Shown one piece after another: positions 1 through 8,414 of a stretch of 62,435 bases of DNA. The notes below the pieces were generated by a model, which was not told the DNA's origin, did not search any database, and worked only from the letters and a program-made list of their open reading frames with translations. A program made the position numbers and the translations under genes. This stretch comes from CAYQCE01 sp964415885 (lineage in GTDB: Bacteria > Zixibacteria > MSB-5A5 > JAABVY01 > JAHJOQ01), in the NCBI GenBank assembly GCA_964415885.1, contig CAYQCE010000017.1, forward strand, positions 1 through 62,435. The letters are read 5' to 3'. Position 1 is the stretch's first letter. Each line of letters begins with the position of its first letter.

Positions 1-191
1 CGGGTAGTGAAGTTCGGACCTGCTCGCCGAAGGCGAGTGTGACCTGACCCATTAGGCGCGTAAACGAAGGGTGATTCGAAGAACGTCAGATCACACGTTT
101 GCCAAACGCGGCCGCAGGATCTGACGTAACGACTTATTCAACAAGCCTCAGGGCGGGGGAACATGTCGGTTCGGATACGCTGGTAAACAGG
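1..191. other. Non-coding left edge with nested inverted repeats
   Basis: No convincing gene is visible. Three perfect inverted repeats are. CTCGCC (23-28) and GGCGAG (32-37) form a 6-bp stem with a GAA loop. ACGTCAGATC (83-92) and GATCTGACGT (118-127) form a 10-bp stem. Inside the second one sits CGTTTG-C-CAAACG. There is no T-run, so a simple terminator is unlikely. The stretch may be the end of a structured RNA or of a repeat element cut by the window edge; I do not recognise a family. Confidence 0.5.
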
Positions 192-752
192 TTATTCGTC
201 GGTCTGATCTTCGTCCTTGCTGAGTTTGCGTTCGAGGCTTGCGAGGCATGCGGTGACATCGAAATAGACGGTGCTGTCATCCTTCAGCGTGATCTTATCG
301 AGGCTGCGTTCGTTGTCACTGAGCAGCGCCTGCGCCTTTAGCTCGCCGCCGAGGTGCGCGACAATATGCGGCTCGTCCTCGATGCGGGTAACGAAATACG
401 GTTCCTCACGCGTACCCTCTCCGGTCGATTTGATCCCCATAAGTACGGCGTATGCCATCTGCGATTCCTGTTCGGATCTCTGTGCATCCTGCAGCTCCCT
501 GGCCGCGACACTCGCGATGATATGGCTGTGGATAGTGAGGAGCGTGTTCGGGAAACCGTTGTAGTGAATCTCGAGTGCCCTCTCATAATCGTTATTCTGA
601 AGTGCCTCTGTCATGTCCGCGAGATCGGAAGAGTAGGCGTTGTAGCCGGGATGTTCCACGACGAGGTTGTAGACCTCGAGAAAGCTCTCTTTGCCGGGAT
701 TGGTGGCAAACTCGGTGAACTTCTTGAAGAGGTGCTCGATTGGATTGGGCAT
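192..752 (-). CDS. DUF4919-like soluble protein, function unknown
   Basis: This is a 186-residue protein without signal peptide or membrane helix. The ATG is preceded by AGGAAAG at good spacing, which fixes the start. The first two thirds look all-helical, with a TPR-like stretch near residues 50-110. It is followed by a block with STGEGT, EEPYFV and a DEPHIVAHLG-type segment at about 105-135. That block resembles the conserved SGDGKS/EEY end of DUF4919 proteins of the Bacteroidetes group. This family match is from memory and moderate. No enzymatic motif is visible and the role is unknown. It is the last gene before the left edge and has no close operon partner. Confidence 0.6.
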   Translation of the reverse strand: MPNPIEHLFKKFTEFATNPGKESFLEVYNLVVEHPGYNAYSSDLADMTEALQNNDYERALEIHYNGFPNTLLTIHSHIIASVAARELQDAQRSEQESQMAYAVLMGIKSTGEGTREEPYFVTRIEDEPHIVAHLGGELKAQALLSDNERSLDKITLKDDSTVYFDVTACLASLERKLSKDEDQTDE

Positions 753-908
753 AGTGCTTTCCTGTCCGGTTATGAGGGGCGATACTTTTCAGCGAGCAAC
801 CAACCGATGAGACTGCTCAAATGCAACGTACCCAAATAGCTTATTCACGGCAAGGGATAACTGGGTTTAACGCGGGGCAGAGTGTATCCTGATTCAGGCG
901 CCTCGGTG

Positions 909-1319
909 TCAGGCTGTTTCGGATGTGTCGCGCCCGGTCCGGCTCTGCCGTGCGAGCCAGAAGGCAGCTTCGCCCATGTCGGTGAATACTCTGATCGACA
1001 GGCCGACCTCGAGCGAGGCCTTCTCGAAGTGTCTGAAGGCTCGGACGTCATGTTTGACAACGAGCGCGCAGATGACTTCCGATGGCATTCCGGCATCGCG
1101 CAGGACACTGGGGAGAGAGTAGATGTCTGCGTCGGTAAGGCGGATGCGAGCTTTGATTGCGTCATTCAAGACTAACCTGGAGGAACTGGCCTTGAGCGAC
1201 TCTATCAGTTCGACGGCAAACTCGCGCAGTGAATCGCGATATATGAAGCCGACCATCTTGATGTGCGTGACCTTCGAGACAGGGTCGTGCTCGATCTCGA
1301 AGCTGAAGTCCTTGGGCAT
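909..1319 (-). CDS. STAS-like (SpoIIAA-like) domain protein
   Basis: This small cytosolic protein of 136 residues has the alternating strand-helix pattern of STAS/SpoIIAA-like proteins. It opens with a strand (FSFEIEHD), then the VGFI turn, a helix, a second strand (RLVLNDAI), a further helix-strand (ICALVV) and a closing VF.D...A..WLA segment. This shape is common in FCB and deltaproteobacterial proteins that may bind regulators or lipids. The usual phosphorylatable serine is not obvious. The start was moved to the ATG at 1319 because AAGGAG lies 9 bases upstream; an upstream ATG at 1352 would add 11 residues. Function is not predictable beyond a likely regulatory or binding role. Confidence 0.6.
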   Translation of the reverse strand: MPKDFSFEIEHDPVSKVTHIKMVGFIYRDSLREFAVELIESLKASSSRLVLNDAIKARIRLTDADIYSLPSVLRDAGMPSEVICALVVKHDVRAFRHFEKASLEVGLSIRVFTDMGEAAFWLARQSRTGRDTSETA

Positions 1320-1391
1320 GACCGGGAGCTCCTTCGGTTGGAAGGTACGCACTACCAGCCGCTTGTCAAGGAAAAGGGACGGCCGGGACGA

Positions 1392-2051
1392 CTATCGTCG
1401 CTTGGATTGGGCGACTATGAATGCTGAGGCGAATTTCGAGCTGTCCTCGCGGAATTGACGGATCTCGTCTTTAATAGTCTCGACCCTGGTTGACAATGCA
1501 GGATCGCTCTTTAAAGAACCACGGAGCTTTTCGATCTCGAGTTCGAGTGGAGCATAATATGATTGCCACCAGACCTCGGCCTCCAACGTGAATTGTTCGA
1601 TTACGGCGAAGCCGTGGTCGGAGAGCGAATCGAGCTTTGAGTCGATGTCTCGATAGTCATCATGGATGACCAAATAGCCTTCCGGCCGGAGGAACTGCTT
1701 CCAGGAGTTGATACCGGTATTGAATTCAACGATCCAGAGTGCGCCTTCCGCCCAAATGATATCGAAACTCTCGGGTGGGAAGTCGAGTTTGCGGATGTCG
1801 GATTCGACAACTTTGACTCTCTCGGTCAGGCTGGCTGACCGGATCTTCGCTCTGAGAGATTTGAGTGCTAGCGGGTCGTTATCTACCGCGACAATATGGC
1901 CATCGCTCAGCTCTGCCAGGAGCATGGTGGGGACTCCGGTGCCGCATGCGACATCAAGAATGCGTGGTTCGTCGAGATCGGGGAGAGTCTCAAACGCCCG
2001 CCGCGTGTACAAGCTGAGATTCCTCCTGCATCTGTCGATATCGATGCCCAT
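1392..2051 (-). CDS. Class I SAM-dependent methyltransferase
   Basis: The 219-residue protein has the Rossmann-type methyltransferase core. Motif I is ILDVACGTGVP at about residues 32-42, the acidic ribose-binding end of strand 2 is VAVDND at about 56-61, and motif IV is DIIWAEGALW. The substrate is unknown. The family includes ubiquinone/menaquinone-type and arsenite-type enzymes, but the cysteines of ArsM are missing. The C-terminal region carries a charged helix, typical of Methyltransf_11 proteins that act on small molecules. The start at ATG 2051 is chosen because the TTG at 2108 has no ribosome site. The next gene on this strand starts 68 bases further downstream. Confidence 0.8.
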   Translation of the reverse strand: MGIDIDRCRRNLSLYTRRAFETLPDLDEPRILDVACGTGVPTMLLAELSDGHIVAVDNDPLALKSLRAKIRSASLTERVKVVESDIRKLDFPPESFDIIWAEGALWIVEFNTGINSWKQFLRPEGYLVIHDDYRDIDSKLDSLSDHGFAVIEQFTLEAEVWWQSYYAPLELEIEKLRGSLKSDPALSTRVETIKDEIRQFREDSSKFASAFIVAQSKRR

Positions 2052-2118
2052 TGAGCGGCCCTTAGTGATAAATGTGCTTCTTAAGCGGACACTGACTGCG
2101 CGGTGCAACCGAACAACA

Positions 2119-3006
2119 CTACTTGTTCAATATCGGCGCCAGAACGTTCGTGGAGAAATACTCCATGCTCGTAGGGGTCGTCGATTGATCCGTACGCGGT
2201 GTTTCAGCCTTGATGCTGCCGCTGTTAATGGCATCATACAACTCTGTCATCTTCTCCGCGACGTTATCGCTTGCTCCCATGCCGGTGAGAGCAGACTTCA
2301 TTTGCTGCGTGCTGACCTGTACATGTTTGACTTCCCGTCCGACCGCACGCGATATGATCTTCGCAGCTTCATCGAAGGTGTAGTCCTTTGGACCATGCAG
2401 CGGGACTACTTTCGGTTCATCCGGAGCCGGTCCGGTGAGGATTTCTGCTGCGGCTTCTGCGATGTCTCCGGTAGCAATCATAGGCACTCGCGCCTGACCC
2501 GAAACCGGCAGCAGTATTTTGCTGTCTTCCGCGATACTCTTGAGCGACATCAGGTAGTTGTCCATGAACATGGTCGGTCGCAGAATAGTGAGCTTCCTGG
2601 TAGCTTTCTTGAGGATTTTCTCAGAGTCGTGCAGTCCGTCGACTACTCCCGTACCCTCGCCCAAATGAGCTCCGATACTCGATAGGAATACGGTATGCTC
2701 TATGTCGTTTGCTTTGATGGCATCCGCCGCATTCTCGGCAAGCTTCTTATAGTACTCGCGGATGTTCTCCGATCGCATGTCGCCCGGATTGACCCAGAAC
2801 AGAGCATCGACGTCCTTTGTGGCTTCCACGACGAATTCGGGATTCGTCTGATCTCCCTCACGGACTTCTGCGCCCTTGCTCGCCTCCGTCTTGAGCTTAT
2901 CCGCGTTTCGAGCGAGCAGGATCAAATCGTGCTCCTTCTGCTCCTGTAGAATCCTGACAACTTGGCTGCCGACCTTTCCTGTAGGTGTAGTCACTGCAAT
3001 TTTCAA
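2119..3006 (-). CDS. NmrA-like NAD(P)-binding oxidoreductase
   Basis: This 295-residue atypical short-chain dehydrogenase carries the N-terminal dinucleotide-binding motif TPTGKVGSQVV (GxxGxxG class) at residues 7-17. A conserved LLARNADK turn follows at about 30, and the NmrA-type ILRPTMFMDNY segment lies near 150. The family includes quinone oxidoreductase 2 (YtfG) and redox-sensing NmrA regulators. The canonical YxxxK pair is not evident, so a sensor or non-classical reductase role is as likely as catalysis. The start is a TTG with GGAGG four bases upstream, one of many TTG starts in this window. It lies just upstream of the methyltransferase and may be co-transcribed. Confidence 0.8.
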   Translation of the reverse strand: MKIAVTTPTGKVGSQVVRILQEQKEHDLILLARNADKLKTEASKGAEVREGDQTNPEFVVEATKDVDALFWVNPGDMRSENIREYYKKLAENAADAIKANDIEHTVFLSSIGAHLGEGTGVVDGLHDSEKILKKATRKLTILRPTMFMDNYLMSLKSIAEDSKILLPVSGQARVPMIATGDIAEAAAEILTGPAPDEPKVVPLHGPKDYTFDEAAKIISRAVGREVKHVQVSTQQMKSALTGMGASDNVAEKMTELYDAINSGSIKAETPRTDQSTTPTSMEYFSTNVLAPILNK

Positions 3007-3113
3007 TTCGCCTCCGCGGGTACAGGTATGACTTTAGTAGTTCTATTGAAGAGTAACGACTGAGAGGCATTGTCGTTCCGCAGATATTAGAACTGGATAG
3101 ATGCGAAATGAGA

Positions 3114-3136
3114 AGGCGACGCAGCAAGCGTCGCCT
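3114..3136. terminator. GC-rich hairpin after the dockerin gene
   Basis: AGGCGACGC and GCGTCGCCT form a perfect 9-bp stem around an AGCAA loop, 32 bases past the stop of the minus-strand dockerin gene. The T-run on the minus strand is weak (TTCTCATTT), so it may be a pausing or 3'-protecting hairpin, not a strong intrinsic terminator. Confidence 0.55.
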
Positions 3137-3167
3137 CAGATTTAGAATTGCATTGCACAGATTCTGC

Positions 3168-4037
3168 TCAACAGTCGGGTTGGCCGTCGTTGTCCGTATC
3201 GCACGGGGGCGGACCGCCATTAAAGACGTACGCTATGAGATAAACTACATCGTCAATGTCGGCGCCGCCGGAGCAGTTCGCATCCGCAGCCTCGACCGGA
3301 TTTGGAGCGGGGCCACCCGAGAAGACATATGCAATCGTGAAAACGATATCATCGATATCGACTGAGCCTGAGCCATCGCAATCTCCGCAGACGAAATCGG
3401 TTCCGAGCGATGTTACGACAATGTCGTCGAAACAGGAGAGACAACTCTGCACTCCGAGTCTGACGAAGCCGGTATTAGAGAATCCGGAAAGGGAGTCGTC
3501 CTGCACAACGACTATGTCCTTGCCGTCCTTAAAAACCTCGAGCAGATTGTCGTTGGATATCCTGATTGTAAATTCGTGCCAGGCTCCATCGAGCCCATTC
3601 CATTCGGCTTCCTCGACGGGTACGCATTCATGTATCGCGAGACCCCAGTTGACGAGTACATCGACGCAAATCTCGGAAATCGACGCACGATACTCCACGC
3701 AAACCGCGTCATCATAACCCTCGGAGAACCAGCAAAGGCTTCGGCCGTAGTTATCGATAGTCTCATCGAGCTTGATCTTTCCCGTTATTGTGAAGCCCTC
3801 ATCCCACGTAAACACGTCGACAGTTCGCGCCTCGCCGATGCCTCCGCAAGACGTGCATGCCTCAGCGCAGAAGAATGTTCCAGCGATGCCCCATTCTCCA
3901 ACTGTCTGCTCCCAGCCCTCGTAGTCGCCATCCGAAAAATCATCGCTGAATATCACCTCATCGGCAAAAGACACAGGCGTGGATGTAAAAACCAACAGGG
4001 CGACTAACGCAAGGAGTCCATTCATAGTGTTATGCAT
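3168..4037 (-). CDS. Secreted protein with laminin-G-like fold and dockerin pair
   Basis: The 289-residue precursor has a signal peptide (hydrophobic core LLALVALLVF, likely cut after VSFA near residue 25). The body of about 180 residues looks like a single jelly-roll of the concanavalin/laminin-G type and is rich in cysteine, including a C-T-S-C pair near residue 60. The C-terminus holds two dockerin-like calcium loops (DCDGSGSVDIDD and DANCSGGADIDD), each followed by an IAYVF.GGP helix. It ends in a short D-rich tail. The ATG has GAGGGA upstream. A paralogue of the same architecture lies at 8415-9266. The role is probably extracellular binding; no cohesin partner is visible. Confidence 0.85.
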   Translation of the reverse strand: MHNTMNGLLALVALLVFTSTPVSFADEVIFSDDFSDGDYEGWEQTVGEWGIAGTFFCAEACTSCGGIGEARTVDVFTWDEGFTITGKIKLDETIDNYGRSLCWFSEGYDDAVCVEYRASISEICVDVLVNWGLAIHECVPVEEAEWNGLDGAWHEFTIRISNDNLLEVFKDGKDIVVVQDDSLSGFSNTGFVRLGVQSCLSCFDDIVVTSLGTDFVCGDCDGSGSVDIDDIVFTIAYVFSGGPAPNPVEAADANCSGGADIDDVVYLIAYVFNGGPPPCDTDNDGQPDC

Positions 4038-4089
4038 CTTTCCCTCTTCCTGCTTTTGTATCGATTGCGGTATGGATTATCGAGCTACG

Positions 4090-4111
4090 GATAGGCAAAT
4101 AAAAGCCTATC
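4090..4111 (-). promoter_or_regulatory. 5'-UTR hairpin of the dockerin gene
   Basis: GATAGGC and GCCTATC form a perfect 7-bp stem with an 8-base A/T loop. On the minus strand it starts about where transcription should begin, a few bases after the predicted -10 element. It would therefore sit at the very 5' end of the mRNA, about 50 bases before the ATG. A role in mRNA stability or as an operator is inference. Confidence 0.45.
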
Positions 4112-4119
4112 GTGGATTA

Positions 4120-4147
4120 TATATATCCGGTTTGGCGATTTTCGCAA
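4120..4147 (-). promoter_or_regulatory. Predicted sigma70-type promoter of the 4037 gene
   Basis: On the minus strand TTGCGA (4147-4142) is followed after 16 bases by TATATA (4125-4120). The spacing matches the other promoters of this window. Confidence 0.45.
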
Positions 4148-4191
4148 GCTCTTTTCTGTAGTTTTCTCTTCAATATGTAGAGTAAAGGGGA

Positions 4192-5523
4192 TTATCGAGC
4201 TATGAAGACCTGTCGGCCTCCGACAGCTATCAGTAGATCCGGCGAGCCCCAGACTCCCCGCAAAATCAACTCGGAGAGGACATTGATGTTTGACCAGTCG
4301 GTACCATTCTTCGAATAAAGAACAGCACCGTCAGGACCCGCGGCGACGTAATGGGTGCCGGTCCAGGAGAGATCGAACGTGGTGAAGCCGCTGCCTGCGA
4401 GATATTCTGACCAGGCGGTTCCATCTGCAGATGTCAGGACCACACCCGGCGCACCGATGCCTGTTGCAAGCAGTCCGTCGGGAGAGGAGGCGAGATTGAG
4501 GAAGCCGGAAGCATTCGTGCCGGTGTGTCTAAGGTCCCAGTCGACCAGATTCTCGGATATCCATATTCCCGCAATGCCTGAATCCGGATGCATGATCTCA
4601 CCAATCGCAGTATAGACGCCGTTAAAATACTCGACGCCCTGAAATCTACCCTCAACAGTTTGCTCGAGATTTTCCCAGTGCATGCCATCCCCGGAGGTTC
4701 TGACATCGACGAGATAGCGGTTGCCGTCTTTCAACTTATGCCCTCCAACCGCAACGAAACGGCTCTCCGCAAACAGGGCATCCGTTAGGGAACGGCCGGG
4801 CTCATAGTCGGGTATTGGGACATCCCACGCGATACCATCCGAAGAGACCATCAAAATCGGCTGGGTTCCCATTACCAGAAAAAGCCCATTGAAGTAGTCG
4901 ATTCCATAGAATCGGGCATTTGGTTTCAGCTTTCTGGGAGCTTCCCAATTGACACCATTTCCCGATCTTACTATCTGGCCGTTCTGATCGAGGAGAATGT
5001 ATGTTGAAGATCCATAGCATGCTCCCGTAAGTCCGGGATAGCCCTGCACATCGAGCTCGTATGTTTCCCATTCAGCACCCGGCATTGCTCTCGTCTCGAA
5101 CGACCACTCGAAGGCCTCGTCGAGAGCGCTGCCATCCGCGAACCGGAGAGCGCTATCCACGGCGACCGTATAAGTCCTGCCGTAGTCGAGCGGAGAGACG
5201 AATACGAGGTGCACTGTATCGAAAGAGCACGTGATCTCGCCGACCGGACCGTCGCTTATGGACAGCGTATTGTTCGAGACCGTTGCGCCGTCCAGTGGTC
5301 TCGCGAATGATATCCAGACAGAGGTAGAGACTTTGACTTCCACCTGACCTGCGTGAGGATATGTCGAAACATCTATCGGAGTGTTTTTCTGCGGAGGGTC
5401 GGTAACTGTATCTGTGTCGCCGCATTGCAGTGCGAGCATGAATGCAGCCACACAGAGAAACAGACACACGAGTTTATTGAGTCTAAATGTGCTGCCTGAG
5501 TTGCTTTCGGTGTCCATATTCAT
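4192..5523 (-). CDS. Surface protein: Ig-like domain plus BNR/Ycf48-type propeller
   Basis: This 443-residue exported protein has a hydrophobic N-terminal segment ending in a cysteine (LALQC). That cysteine is a possible lipoprotein site, although glutamine at -1 is unusual. Residues about 45-140 look like a Big_5-type Ig domain (the FARPLDGATVSNNT and GRTYTVAV pattern seen in SbsA-like surface proteins). The rest consists of repeated blades with WE, SSDG.AW and SADGTAWSEY motifs, as in BNR or photosystem-stability (Ycf48) propellers. The predicted -10 element overlaps the GTG at 5535, so the start is set to ATG 5523; 5517 is also possible. The role is probably binding at the cell surface; the ligand is unknown. 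Confidence 0.75.
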   Translation of the reverse strand: MNMDTESNSGSTFRLNKLVCLFLCVAAFMLALQCGDTDTVTDPPQKNTPIDVSTYPHAGQVEVKVSTSVWISFARPLDGATVSNNTLSISDGPVGEITCSFDTVHLVFVSPLDYGRTYTVAVDSALRFADGSALDEAFEWSFETRAMPGAEWETYELDVQGYPGLTGACYGSSTYILLDQNGQIVRSGNGVNWEAPRKLKPNARFYGIDYFNGLFLVMGTQPILMVSSDGIAWDVPIPDYEPGRSLTDALFAESRFVAVGGHKLKDGNRYLVDVRTSGDGMHWENLEQTVEGRFQGVEYFNGVYTAIGEIMHPDSGIAGIWISENLVDWDLRHTGTNASGFLNLASSPDGLLATGIGAPGVVLTSADGTAWSEYLAGSGFTTFDLSWTGTHYVAAGPDGAVLYSKNGTDWSNINVLSELILRGVWGSPDLLIAVGGRQVFIAR

Positions 5524-5536
5524 AAGATACCGCACA

Positions 5537-5565
5537 ATTTTAGATATCTGTCACTATGGAGTCAA
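5537..5565 (-). promoter_or_regulatory. Predicted promoter of the propeller gene
   Basis: On the minus strand TTGACT (5565-5560) and TAAAAT (5542-5537) are 17 bases apart. Transcription would start within about 10 bases of the ATG at 5523, leaving almost no leader. Confidence 0.55.
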
Positions 5566-5694
5566 GCCAAAAGTTAGAGGAGTGTTAATTTACAGATTCT
5601 TCCGGCAAGGTGGAATAGTTTTCCCATCATTCCCGACATTACAGCTTATCGAGACTATGGCTCAAGCGTTTACGGCAGCTACGGCAGGGCACGG

Positions 5695-7203
5695 TTGTTG
5701 CAGACTGTGACTGAGGAGCCTCTGTTCTCCAGGGAAGCAGAGTGCGTATCAGAGTTTGTGAGAGGAGGAAGCCGTTTGCCGTCTGCGAGTCTCGTTCTAA
5801 TATCGATACTGCCGCTCGGACTGTCCGCAGTGCTTGTGTTTTTCGGCAAGTCGATTCGGGAGTCGCTGAATCTCTTTGCGATTCTCGTGCCGATTCAGGC
5901 GTTTGCAGTGATCCAGGCGGGATTCACGATCCCTCCGATCTATCTTCTGCTCATGCTAATCCTGTCAGGAGTCTATCTTCGTGGCGATCGTCTAAGCACG
6001 GACTTCCCGGGAGGCAAGCTTGTCGTCGCTTATCTGGCAACAGCAGTAGTCTCGACAATCTACGCGGCCGTGTTTGTCGATCCGCCGGACGTGAACTTTG
6101 CGGATTGGATGCGCTACAGGGCGAGCTCATTTCGCAGTCCCTTGCAGCTTATGCTGACGATATTCCATTTCGCCCCGCTTTTTCTGATCGCAGCGGCGGT
6201 CAAAACGCGCGACTCAGCGGAAGCGTTGATGCGGGTTTATCTCTGGACCGGTTTCGTGCTTGTATTACTGGGGATGTACCAGCTCCTTGCCTATGTTGTC
6301 GATTTGCCGATCAAGGATTTCACATGGTCGATCAATCTCATCCCAAACTCGACCGAACGCACCTATGGCAAGGTGCACGCGTATTCCGCGAGAGTGACCA
6401 ATTTCTCGATACGAGGTACGTTCATTGAATCCCGCATGCTCGCAGACTATCTGCTGTCGGTTGTGCCGATTACGACTGCGCTCTGGATGACCGGTTCACG
6501 TGCTGTCAGAGAGCGGTTCGGGAAGCTGGCTTTGCCGTTCGTGTCGATTCTCGGATTGCTCGCGATATTCTTCACGATGTCGCGTTCTGCGTGGGTCTTT
6601 CTCGTGGTCGGACTCGCTGTTGCGGGCGTTTGCATCTCGCCCGTCAAATTCCTTATGCGCGGTGCGGTGGCGTTCATTGCCATGCTCGCAGTCTCCTCGA
6701 TAATGATAGAGGCCGGGTTGTTTTCGGTCGGATCATTCACCGAGATCATCGCAGGCAGGATGAACCTTGTTTATCTTGCAACGGACCCGAGGGTTCAGTT
6801 TTTGATCGTGCTATGGGATGTATTCACTAACAACCCAATCCTCGGAGTCGGAGCCGGCAATTTCTCGATCTTCGCGGCTGCGGCTCTGGATGCGCCGGTG
6901 CTCGTTAGCGCGCATGGTGTTCTATGGGAGGCACTCGCCGAATTTGGAGTTGTGGGCTTTGTCCTGTTGCTCGGTGCGTTCATATCTGTCTTTGTTGCAC
7001 TGGTGCGCGCAATCAAAAAGTGCGACGACACAGCCTCATGCGCATTGTTGATCGGTTTCTTATCGGCAATGACAGCGCTGTTTCTGAACAGCTTCACCGG
7101 GTCTGATCGTCCTCCGTTCTACCTGATATTCTGCATGGGAATGGCCGCAGTTTACAGCAGGATAATACTAACGAAGTGTCGCGGGGCTAAATCCACTTCC
7201 TGA
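5695..7203 (+). CDS. O-antigen ligase/polymerase-like membrane protein
   Basis: The protein of about 500 residues has roughly ten to twelve hydrophobic segments from residue 30 onward. It carries the Wzy_C/WaaL signature region: a large periplasmic loop in the second half, then a GVGAGNFSIFAA segment and an HG-type motif (SAHGVLWEALAEFG). This resembles the H(x6)E pattern of O-antigen ligases. Such proteins join or polymerise lipid-linked polysaccharide at the outer face of the inner membrane. The start is uncertain (TTG 5695 or GTG 5707), since no strong ribosome site is present. Its stop overlaps the convergent corA by 17 bases. Ligase versus polymerase cannot be separated from sequence. 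Confidence 0.8.
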   Translation: MLQTVTEEPLFSREAECVSEFVRGGSRLPSASLVLISILPLGLSAVLVFFGKSIRESLNLFAILVPIQAFAVIQAGFTIPPIYLLLMLILSGVYLRGDRLSTDFPGGKLVVAYLATAVVSTIYAAVFVDPPDVNFADWMRYRASSFRSPLQLMLTIFHFAPLFLIAAAVKTRDSAEALMRVYLWTGFVLVLLGMYQLLAYVVDLPIKDFTWSINLIPNSTERTYGKVHAYSARVTNFSIRGTFIESRMLADYLLSVVPITTALWMTGSRAVRERFGKLALPFVSILGLLAIFFTMSRSAWVFLVVGLAVAGVCISPVKFLMRGAVAFIAMLAVSSIMIEAGLFSVGSFTEIIAGRMNLVYLATDPRVQFLIVLWDVFTNNPILGVGAGNFSIFAAAALDAPVLVSAHGVLWEALAEFGVVGFVLLLGAFISVFVALVRAIKKCDDTASCALLIGFLSAMTALFLNSFTGSDRPPFYLIFCMGMAAVYSRIILTKCRGAKSTS

Positions 7204-8266
7204 CCTTGAAATACGCAAACAGCCCCACTCCAATAACCAGTGCAGTCGTCCAGAACATAATGTAACCGTAGGGCAAACCAAGCTCAGGCAGGTTCATAGG
7301 CTGGTCGGTGTCGAAGTTCATGCCGTAGACGCCTGCGAGGAAGGAGAGAGGGATGAATATGGTCGCTATAATCGTAAGGACTTTCATCACTTCGTTCATT
7401 CGATTGCTTACACTCGACAGGTAGATTTCGAGGAGACCGGAGACCATGTCCCGGAAGGCCTCCACAGTATCAATCACTTGAATTGTGTGTTCGTAGAGAT
7501 CTCGGAGGTAGGGAGCGGACAGATCATTCTTGAGCGGTGATTCCGACCTCTCCCAAGTGCTCACGAGCTCCCTAAGAGGCCAGATAGACCTGCGAATGAA
7601 CGTTAGCTGTCGCTTAAGGTCCTGGATCATCCGAAGATCTTTCGGTTCCGGTTTCGCGATCAGGTCATCCTCCAGCTCCTCGATCTTCTCTCCCATGCTC
7701 TCCAGCACCGGATAGTAGTTATCGACGATAGCGTCAACGAGAGTGTAAGCGAGATAGTCCGGTGCGAGGAATCTCTCACGCGGTCGCGTCTTTCGAATGC
7801 GATCCCGCACGGCTTCGAATACATCGCCCGTTTGCTCCTGCAGCGAGATCACGTAGTTGTCTGCAACCAGTATGCTGACTTGTTCGCGAGTTGGGTCGTG
7901 TTCCGTAGTTTGGTTGTAGATCATCTTCAGGTTTACGTAGAAATAGCTGTCAGCGAATTCGATCTTCGGCCGCTGCCCGGTATTTGCGATATCCTCGAGT
8001 ATGAGCGGGCTGATTCCGAAAACCTCGCCGATCTCGTTGAGAATCCTGACATCGTGCACGCCGGTTACATCGATCCAGGTAACGGTGGGGGATTTTGTGA
8101 AATCGACACACTCCTTGACACTCACATCTTTCAGTTCGGTGAGATTCTCCCGGTCGTAGTCGATAACGTGGATAGCTACCGGATCAGTACGTTCCTCTCC
8201 GACGTAAACCACCGCGCCGGGTTTGAGACCAAGCTTTCTCGACAGGCTTTTGATTAGTGGCGCCAT
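7187..8266 (-). CDS. corA: CorA magnesium/cobalt transporter
   Basis: The 359-residue CorA protein carries a cytoplasmic alpha/beta domain (residues 1-170) and a long helical stalk (170-295). Two C-terminal membrane helices follow, the first ending in the diagnostic YGMNF motif near residue 318. It forms a pentameric channel for Mg2+ and sometimes Co2+ or Ni2+ in the inner membrane. Length and order match the family. The ATG has AGGGGA upstream. The gene overlaps the 3' end of the convergent O-antigen gene, so the two transcripts may interfere at their ends. I see no magnesium riboswitch in the 136-base divergent region ahead of it. Confidence 0.95.
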   Translation of the reverse strand: MAPLIKSLSRKLGLKPGAVVYVGEERTDPVAIHVIDYDRENLTELKDVSVKECVDFTKSPTVTWIDVTGVHDVRILNEIGEVFGISPLILEDIANTGQRPKIEFADSYFYVNLKMIYNQTTEHDPTREQVSILVADNYVISLQEQTGDVFEAVRDRIRKTRPRERFLAPDYLAYTLVDAIVDNYYPVLESMGEKIEELEDDLIAKPEPKDLRMIQDLKRQLTFIRRSIWPLRELVSTWERSESPLKNDLSAPYLRDLYEHTIQVIDTVEAFRDMVSGLLEIYLSSVSNRMNEVMKVLTIIATIFIPLSFLAGVYGMNFDTDQPMNLPELGLPYGYIMFWTTALVIGVGLFAYFKVRKWI

Positions 8267-8354
8267 CTTCAGTCCCCTGCTGTTTACATTGAATCTCTGC
8301 TCTTTCGATCCTCACTTCAACAACAAAATTGGCAACACGTAACCAACATTGCCC

Positions 8355-8382
8355 TTGGAAGATTCCGCACGCTTGCTATATT
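8355..8382 (+). promoter_or_regulatory. Predicted promoter of the TGA-containing dockerin gene
   Basis: TTGGAA (8355-8360) and TATATT (8377-8382) are separated by 16 bases, the same layout as the rpsU promoter. Confidence 0.55.
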
Positions 8383-8414
8383 GTTCAAGGACGTAAATCT
8401 GATTGGATGTGGGA

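Noticed and set aside
1..45. 3' end of a protein gene entering from the left
   Set aside because: Two frames give only 13-14 codons before a stop and the third stops at once; too short to judge and no homology is recognised.
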